NCBI GenBank assembly: GCA_033060915.1
Contig: CM065384.1
Coordinates: 15,556,001 to 15,620,000, forward strand
Direction of reading: 5' to 3'
Length of the DNA: 64,000 bases
Source: Euryodendron excelsum
Taxonomy: Eukaryota > Streptophyta > Magnoliopsida > Ericales > Pentaphylacaceae
The position numbers and the translations under genes were made by a program. Below, piece by piece: positions 56,267-64,000 of the stretch (positions are counted from its first letter, which is position 1; every line of letters begins with the position of its first letter). The notes beneath the pieces are model-generated. The model was not told the origin of the DNA. It ran no database searches and saw nothing but the letters and a program-made list of their open reading frames with translations.

Positions 56267-58936
56267 CCTAACATCTATACACTCTATACACTTAAACACA
56301 AGCCTCCAAAGCCCTCATTGAAGATTTAAGGAGCTATAATTCCAAGTTTCTCAAGTTTAAGAAAAGTAAAGTACATAAAGCAATCAAAGCGAGAAGAAGA
56401 CAATGTAGGCTTTCTGTTTATGTTTATGAAATTGCCCCCTCTCTTTTCTTCCTCCAAACCCACTTGGGTTTTCTTCTATTTTAAATCTCCAATCTTCTAC
56501 TTCCCTTTCTTGTATGCTTGAAACAATTGACTCCTCGATTCATGCTTACGAAGAATTGTTGAAGGTTACTGTGTCGGGGACTTTCTTTAAATTTGACCTT
56601 TTATGGTGTGGGCTTAGCCCCCTTGATTATGTGGTGAAGCCTAGCCTCGTATGTTCACGACCCTTATTGTATTGTGCATCTCAAATTCATGCTTCTGTTC
56701 AAACTTGCATCAAAGTTGTTTTCAGAACTTGCATTCAAAACCTTCTTGTTCAAACGTGTTTTCAAAATCACAACCTTAAAGTGATTCCAGCCATTCCATG
56801 GTTAGGGTTGTTTTAGGAAAGTGTTATATTCATTATGACTATCATGGTTCATATTTTGGGTATAAACCCTAAATTGTTTTTCATCAAAAGCAAAATTTTA
56901 AGATGATTCTAGCCATTTCATGGTTAGGGTTATTTTAGGAAAGTATGATATTCGAAGTGGTCATTATAATCCATATTCCAAATCCATGTTGTTTTCAAAA
57001 TCACATTCCTAGAATGGTTCTAATCTTTTCATTGTTAGAATTACTTTAGGAAAGTGAGATATTCAAATGATTTTCCAAAATCTATATTCAAATCCGCTTT
57101 TCTAAATTGCTTTTCAAATTCCTTTCCAAAAACTCTCTTCAAAAGATCTCCTTTCCAAAAACTATTTTTCTTGGAGTCCAAGTCAAGCCTTAGATTCCAT
57201 GGCTAGGAAACCCTAGTTCTCTTTCCTAAAAACATGACTTCTTATTTTGTATCAAATCATAGTTTCCAAAACTATCTTCTACATCAAATCCTAGGTTTTC
57301 AAAACCTCTTTTCTACACCAAATCATAGGTTTCCAAAATTCAACCTTTCGAATTCCATGTCAAATTCAATCCTCCGATTTAGGAAACTAGATCAAATTTT
57401 TCCGTTTAGGAAACTAGATCAAATACTTGATTTTTTTAAACAAAATCAAATCATTTATTTTGAAAATAAAATGTAATCTTCTACTTTAGGAAATAAGAAT
57501 CAAATCTTTCCAAACTCAAACCTTTTCCAAATTTTAAATCCTTCCAAAATTTAAGCTTTCAAATCTTTCTAAAATAAAAATTTTAAATCTTTCTAAATTC
57601 AAAATTTTCATAATTCAAATCTTTCCAAAATTAAAACTTACCTAAATAGAAATTTTCCTAAAATGAAACTTTCTTAATTTGGCACTTTCCTAAAATGGAG
57701 CTTTCCTATTTTGAAACTTTTCTAATTCAAAGCTTTCCAAAATCCAATCTTTCCTAAACCCTAACTTTCTAAATTCTTTCAAATCGAATATTCAAGTCAA
57801 ATATTTCCAAATCATTTCAACTCAAGTGTTTTTAAAAGAAAATCAAGTCTTTTCCAATATATTCTAAACTTCATCTTTCCTAATTCTAAGTTTTCTAAAA
57901 TCAAACTTTTCAAGTCTAGATCAAACCTTCCTATTTGAAGTCCATGCTCCAACCATAGGTTACCTAAACCCTAATTCAACCATAATCCAAAGTTAGGAGG
58001 TTTTAACTCTTTTCTAAACCAAGATGGTTTCCCAACTTCAATGTAAGTCCAAATGTTTTCAAAACTCAACTCCTTATTTCCAAAATCAAGTCTAAGTTCC
58101 ATTTCAAGGTTTAAACCATTTTTTAAGTTTAATTCTAAGTCTAAGTTCAACTTCAATTTCAAATCATCTATTCTAAATTCAAATCAAACCCTTTTTCAAA
58201 TCAAACTATTTTCAAATCAAACCTTCTGAAATTAAACTTTTTAAAAACCTCAAAGTGCTTATTTGTAATCAGACTCTTGTCCGAACTACAACTGACTTGA
58301 TTCCCAACAAAGGAATACGTAGCCAACTCCTATGGGTGCGGTCACAACCTTTTTAAAATTTTCAATCCCACCGTCTATTTCAAATTTCTAATTCCATGAT
58401 CTCTTTCAAACTTCAAATTTCTTTTTAAAAAATTATTTTCAAAGTGGGTATAGTTGGACAATGGTCAATCGAAGATTCTAAATGAGTGAACCTAGGGTGA
58501 ATAGACATGTAGGTACCGAAAGAGTAGGGTAGGGTGATGGCTTAGTACGTCTTCCCTATATATAACTAACCCCCGAACCTAGAATTACTGTTTTCAAAGA
58601 CCAAAATGGAGTTATTTTCAAAAATGGCTTCAAACTTTCGAAAGCTTGCCAAACAACCTATTTTCTTAAAAAAACCCTATCTTGAAAAAGTTTTCAAAAC
58701 CTTTTCAAAAACCCTAATTGTGATCTTCGGATTGTGCTTGGTTTTAGGTAACCTAACTCACAATAATTAAGTAAGGTAGTGACTTCAAACTTTTTCCAAA
58801 AGCCCTTAATCAAATCTATTTTCAATTCAAACATAGTCGCACTCATTCTTCTAGGAGGACGAGGTCTAACGAGAAAGTACCGTATTTTTTCCACTTGTGT
58901 GTATTTTCCTTGAGTGCCAAAAATTCAAGCGCAACA
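56267..58936 (+). mobile_element. Element D, 5' LTR remnant
   Basis: LTR sequence from within the leader-exon part to the end ...AGCGCAACA at 58936; the U3, TATA box and upstream part lie beyond element C, left of the window. It keeps the conserved blocks (about 56500-56680, 58266-58350, 58470-58585) and a G-poor tract (about 56740-58260), but is strongly diverged, in line with D being the oldest element. Confidence 0.85.
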
Positions 58937-60400
58937 ATTGGCAACTCCACTGTGGACGCTTAGAGGGTTAGGCCATTGTCATGTCTCTTTACCCTCACTC
59001 ATCTGGAGTCTTTGATTAATGTATCCAATTTTATCCACTTCAAATTTTCAAACCCAAACTTTTTAAAGCTATTCTCAGAAGCATGTCATTGTTTGCATTC
59101 AATCATTCAATCTTGCATTAAGTTTGGCATTCAAGTACTGACTTTTTGCATCTTTATTTTTGTAAGTGGACCTTTATTCACACTTTTATTTTATGTCATG
59201 TTAACTGCCCTGCATGTCATGAATGTATGGAATAGATAAGATGGATGGGAGTTGTTGAGCCCTTTCATCCACTTTTCAAAATTTCACACATACACGCACA
59301 CTGCATTGCGCACTAGCATTTGCATACCTGCATTCGTTACCTGAATATGTCCATTCCAGTTAGAAAAGAGAACGGAATATTGGTTGTGGGCAAGATGTTG
59401 TGTTAGTTTCTTAGCCTACGGCCTCGTAATGGTTCCCTCGCTCGGATCACCAACCTATAATGGCACCACCTCAGGGAGTGGGCCTAGAAACCGAGCCTTT
59501 TTTAGGAATTATTATTAAACCCTCAACCTTATGCTTATTTAGAAACCATGCATAGCCGAACCTCTGCAAGATTTAAGATACGAACATCAATTTTAAAACC
59601 ATGGAGGAAAGGGTGATTGCTTTACTTTCCTTTATTCTTGTATATTCTTCCTATTATAATGCTTGTATAACTACTCTTGCATACATGTTTACTTTACAAT
59701 TATATTATCTCTCTCTCTACTCTATGCATACATCTTCATATATTCGATATTTCACGTTAAGACAAGAGTTTCAAAGTAACTCAAGTCACTGCATTCTCAT
59801 GCATATGATCAACCCATAGAGAGTGACACCAAGTTCACTCTCTCTTGTATTAAACCTATTAAAACCCTAAGGGTTCCCACGTAACCCTAAGGACTCATGG
59901 CATATATTTCAAATCATTCCATAAAGAGGTTCCCCCAATCCTCTATGCTTATAGAGATAGGGTTGCCAAGAAGACAAGAGCCATTCAAACATCAAGATCT
60001 CTCAACAACCTCCTTAATATCAAACTCAAATAAGGTGAATTGGAAGACTCAAGAGTAGTTGAGGATCTCGAATATAAAAGTAGATAGGTAGAATTCCCAA
60101 GGAAAGTGTTCCCTCTTCCCCTATTAAAATGTACTTCGATCCTCTTATATCTTAAACTCAAACTTCAATGTATCCTTTTACTTCTTGTGAATGAATGTAC
60201 GAATGAATGTATGTTCCCAACCAATGGTATGGTATTTGCATACATTGGAAAAACCCCTATCTCCAAAAAGTGAGCCAAATGCATCATGCTTAGTTCCTTT
60301 CTCAAAGGAGGGGCACCTCTAGGACATGCATTGCATAAAAACTTTCAAATCAAGGCACTAACTTATCTTTTATTTCTTGTCTTCTATCCTTCCCCCCTCA
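58937..60400 (+). other. Element D 5' leader (non-coding)
   Basis: Diverged counterpart of the A, B and C leaders, ending with a pyrimidine-rich stretch and CTACAAG near 60405. No gag or pol follows. Confidence 0.72.
58939..58956 (+). promoter_or_regulatory. Primer-binding site, element D
   Basis: TGGCAACTCCACTGTGGA, two bases after the LTR end; two or three changes from the B and C sites. Confidence 0.78.
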
Positions 60401-62333
60401 TCTACAAGTACCAAGAGAGCCGAAGGCAGAAGCATGATAAGAAGGGGGGTCTTCTAAACCATTTATTTACTATTATCATGGTGCTCACATATTTATTTTT
60501 ATTATGCTCATATTTATTCTAAGACAAGAGTTTCAAGAAACTCAAGTAATTGCATTCTCATGCATTTAATCAACTGTAAAGAGAAAAAAGCAATCCAATC
60601 TCATGTAAATCGAACCTACATAAACTCTTAAGGGTTCCTGAACCCTAAGGATTCATGGTATGCATAGAACCATATCTCAAGAGAGGCCAAAATCTCTCTC
60701 CGTTCAGGGAGGCGAAATTGCCCAAACAAAGAAACATCAACCGACCCATGCCGAATAGGTATTGTATTGCATGTAGGGGCAAAACCCCATCTCCAAAATG
60801 GACCTAGCATCATGCCTAGAATCCCTCAGAGAAGGGACCTCCATAGGACATGTATCCATAAAACTTCCAACTCCACATGCTAACTGTGTTTTGTTTGTTT
60901 GTTTGTTTTTTTTTTTTCCTTTTTCAAGTCAAATAGCATAATGGAACTCATGGAACCCCTCTAGCATCTTGCCCAATTCAAACTTATGCAAGGATAAGCC
61001 TGGTTATTTGAAAAGGCTAAACCTACATTAAGGAGTAAAAAGAACTAACCTTTCATCTACAAGACATTACCTCTAAGTAACTACCTTTGCGCCATGGGAT
61101 GACAATCACCATCCATGCAGAAAAGGGCTTCACCACTTGCAAAGGCCTGTTAGATCCGTCCAATGCCACAACTGAATCCTCTAACTTCCAAATGCATGCC
61201 AAACGAAATAAAAGATCTGTCAAGTGATCCTCCATTGATACACCTGGTGAATGGAGCACCAAGGAGGTTGGCATAGTCTCAAAACCCTATTAAGGGTTCT
61301 CATCAAAAGATTCACAAGAAAAGGGATGTTTTTACAAAATTCGTTCATTTTCTTTATATCTTTTTTTTTTCTTGCATATCTTATTTAAATGAACATTGCA
61401 TGCCTTGTAATCATAATGAAAAAGAAGTAGTTTTCAGTTTAGTCCCTTTGTCTTAAACTCATGTGGATGATTATTGCTTTTAGGAACTCTTTCCCATTTT
61501 GTAGTGACTCGACTTGAAAGATGGAATAGCATAGACAACCAATTCAATTGGGGTTAAAATCTTTGAGAGAAAAAGAGAGAGTGAGAGAGAGGCAGAAGAC
61601 ATACTCAACAAAGAAGTACAGAGCTTATTAAAGATGCGATACTTGAGTGATATCCTGGCTAAGCGATAAATAGCTGAGCCCTTAAAGGGATGAGAAGCCA
61701 TTTTTCAATTCATCCAAAAAGAAATAAACACTACCCTTTGCTTAGCCCACTAGAGCCGTAAGTGATTTCTATTCAAATATTCCTGAACCAAGAACCATCC
61801 CCCACATTGGAGTAAGTACTGAGCAGTTGATTTGATAGAATATATAGGAGTTTACTGGCAGAAACATACCATCTCTAGGAACATTGTCTAAATTTTGTAC
61901 AAAGGCTTTATAGACTAAGTAATTCAATTTGAAATGTTGAGAGGCTCTCAATTCTGCTACCATACCAAAAAAAAAATTAAAAAATCCCTTTGCTCAACCC
62001 ACTAGTGCCTCACAGAAAATGAAAGTTCCCTTGTTAACCTAGATCCAAAACCATCCCCGCACAATGGGGTAGACACATAATTGAGGACTCAACAAAGAAC
62101 GTTACTCATCCTCTATCAAGCTGAAGCAATATGAAGGCTCGATAGATCAAGCAATCTAGTTCAAAATGAAGAGGGGCTCTCATTTTATTCCCCGTACAGT
62201 AAAAAACAACCATTGTCAAACCTGTTAAGCTGGTTATCTTTCTTTTCAGGAAAACCCCAACCTAAGGATCACCGCCCACAATGGGTTAAGACGAAACACT
62301 AAGGAAGAGATCTGAGAGAAAGGTGTTGTGTAA

Positions 62334-62404
<71 letters not shown>

Positions 62405-63999
62405 AAAAGGAATGCAAAAAAGAGTTGTCAAGCGGCAAGCTACCCTAAAAAAAAAGAGGGGGGGGGGGGGGGGCAATATAAGAAAGGCAAGAATGGTGGT
62501 CATTTCATACCATCTTGGAAAGTTTATAGTAAAGGCAAAAATCAAAATTCAATGCTGATCCTAGACAATAAATAAGCTCAGTAGAAGCAATAGGTTCGAA
62601 CCTTTACCCTTTCTTGCAAAAACCTAAAACCATGGCCTACATTACAATTGTATTAAAGTCCACTCTGATTGAAAAGATATTGCTTGATCTAAATGAGCTA
62701 GATGTGTTGCTGAGCAAAGGAAGGATAGTAAGAGATCAAACCTTATCGGGAGACCATTCAAGGATGGTATGGATCTAAACCTTACTGATAGCAACATCAA
62801 ATTTGTACCTGCATATCCATTTGATTCATACACCCCTTAACCTAGCCTACATTACAGTCCAAATCAAAGTCCTGTCTAATCAAAGAAAATTGCTTAGTCC
62901 AAATAAGCTTGAACAATATCACGACAAGTAGTTGAGGGATGGGGAGGATGGTAGGGGCAACCACGTGCCCCAAAGTGTGTTAAGATGGTTTTGGTTTAAA
63001 CAATCCACTAAAAGAAAATTTTTTAGCCTTAATATCCCTTCATTTTTTATAACCTCTAAACCCAGCCTGCATTATGGTTCTAAAAGAAGTCTTCTCAGAT
63101 TGAGGACCAAGCTGTTTATTGCTCTGTAAAGGGTATGCGAGTTGTTAATCAAGCCACTGTGGCATTTGGAGATCTAAGAGAGAAAACCAAGTGAGCACAA
63201 AAAATCCTTAAATAACGACCATGTAGAAAGTAGAGATAAGATACCAGCAGGTAAACCAAAAGGTCAAGATCCCCTGAGACTAGTGCAAATGCTATCACAC
63301 CCTGATAAGAATGGGACAAAATCAAAGGGGCAGAATCCTGGAAGGGAAATAGAATCCCTAAAGTATGGGCCCTGGGGCAATCCCAAGACATTCTTCGTAA
63401 ATAGCCTACATACATATAGTACAAGTGCATCCATGTTATGTATGACTTTTACATCATTAAATTCCTATGTAGTTTGTATATATTTATGCATTCATCAAAA
63501 AGCATGGTATGCATTCAATTCCATTCTTGTAAGTTTATTCATCCAACAATATAACATGCATTCAATTCCATTCTTGTATAAACTTGTGCATTCATAAAAA
63601 AGAAAAAAAAAAAAGGGGTAGGACATGCGTTCAATTCGATTATTAAAGTATGATGTGCATTCAATTCTATTTTTGTATGTACATTCGTCAAAAAGTATAA
63701 ACATGCAGTTAACCCTTTACCCACGCATTTTTAGAATTAGCATAAGTAAACTGTTTTTGTAAAAAACTTACTTTATGTTTTTCTCTATATCTCTCAAATT
63801 GGAAATAAGGAATGAGGTAAAGTACAAAAAGGAGCTAAAACCACCCCGCGACCAAGTAACCTCAGACATCTCCAACACCAGCATACACCTCAGAAAGCCT
63901 AGACTTTTATAGTTGACAAGAAACAGAGAACGAGGCAATGGCCCACACTTGACCACTCTAATCAACCTTGGACTACCCCAGAGGAACATCGTTCTGCTA
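60401..63999 (+). mobile_element. Element D, non-coding internal region (continues beyond window)
   Basis: No gag, pol or antisense gene is seen. A shortened second copy of the end of the leader lies at about 60515-60890. Two units of about 250 bp (starting near 61736 and 61987) resemble B near 19799, and three units of about 215 bp (near 62636, 62846 and 63068) resemble the B and C spacers. An (AG)n tract is at 62337-62402, poly-G near 62459-62473. From about 63400 repeated phrases like TGCATTCAATTCCATTCTTG occur. D looks like a non-coding derivative of the gag-type subfamily. Confidence 0.7.
62337..62402 (+). repeat. (AG)n microsatellite
   Basis: About 33 AG units in element D; the minus-strand open frame through it is only poly-Ser-Leu. 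Confidence 0.9.
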
Positions 64000-64000
64000 G

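Noticed and set aside
61053..61963. Host gene fragments in the right end
   Set aside because: Short frames without domain, lying between repeats that match element D relatives; I cannot support a gene.
62246..62545. Minus-strand Ser-Leu-rich frame
   Set aside because: It is produced by the (AG)n microsatellite.

Overview
The window is plant nuclear DNA made wholly of long-terminal-repeat retrotransposons. I see no host gene, rRNA or tRNA gene and no bacterial signature. The pol protein has an aspartic protease, a reverse transcriptase with YVDD, a Ty3-type RNase H followed by a second archaeal-type RNase H, and a DX35E integrase without a chromodomain. LTRs of about 5 kb, an 18-base primer-binding site of the tRNA-Arg type used by Ogre, and an intron between protease and RT place the family in the Tat/Ogre lineage of Ty3/gypsy (Metaviridae). 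The host is most likely an angiosperm with a large genome; I cannot name the species.

Layout: four related elements are nested. Element D (+) is oldest; its 5' LTR remnant starts at 56267 and its body runs off the right edge. Element C (-) sits in D's LTR: its right (5') LTR is 51302-56266, its internal region 42555-51301, and its left (3') LTR is split into 1-673 and 41235-42554. Element A (+), 674-41234, split that LTR inside a GGCGCC palindrome (5-bp duplication GCGCC). Element B (+), 10727-29596, landed in A's pol gene between RT and RNase H (duplication ACCAA). Without B, A is about 21.7 kb; B is 18.9 kb.

The striking point is the division of labour. A has pol and no gag. B and C have a gag with its own stop codon and no pol. 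D has neither. All share one chassis: LTR, 5' leader, primer-binding site, polypurine tract and a 3' non-coding region. The cassette between leader and 3' region is swapped as a block. Each coding element also carries an antisense gene in its 3' half: a plant-mobile-domain protein in gag elements B and C, and a DUF7745-like protein in pol element A. Both antisense genes start from the same upstream region, with the same predicted ~0.9 kb 5' intron. This looks like a two-component retrotransposon family, with gag and pol supplied in trans.

A predicted ~4.5 kb leader intron (donor in the LTR, acceptor just before gag or pol) would remove U5, the primer-binding site and the leader. It would make the gag or pol ATG the first AUG of the spliced mRNA. 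Unspliced RNA would be the genome.

All coding regions here carry stops or frameshifts, so these copies are probably dead. RNA-level structure is prominent: a covarying hairpin beside the polypurine tract, arrays of covarying short hairpins in U3, UUCG hairpins, and promoter-proximal GGCGCC palindromes.
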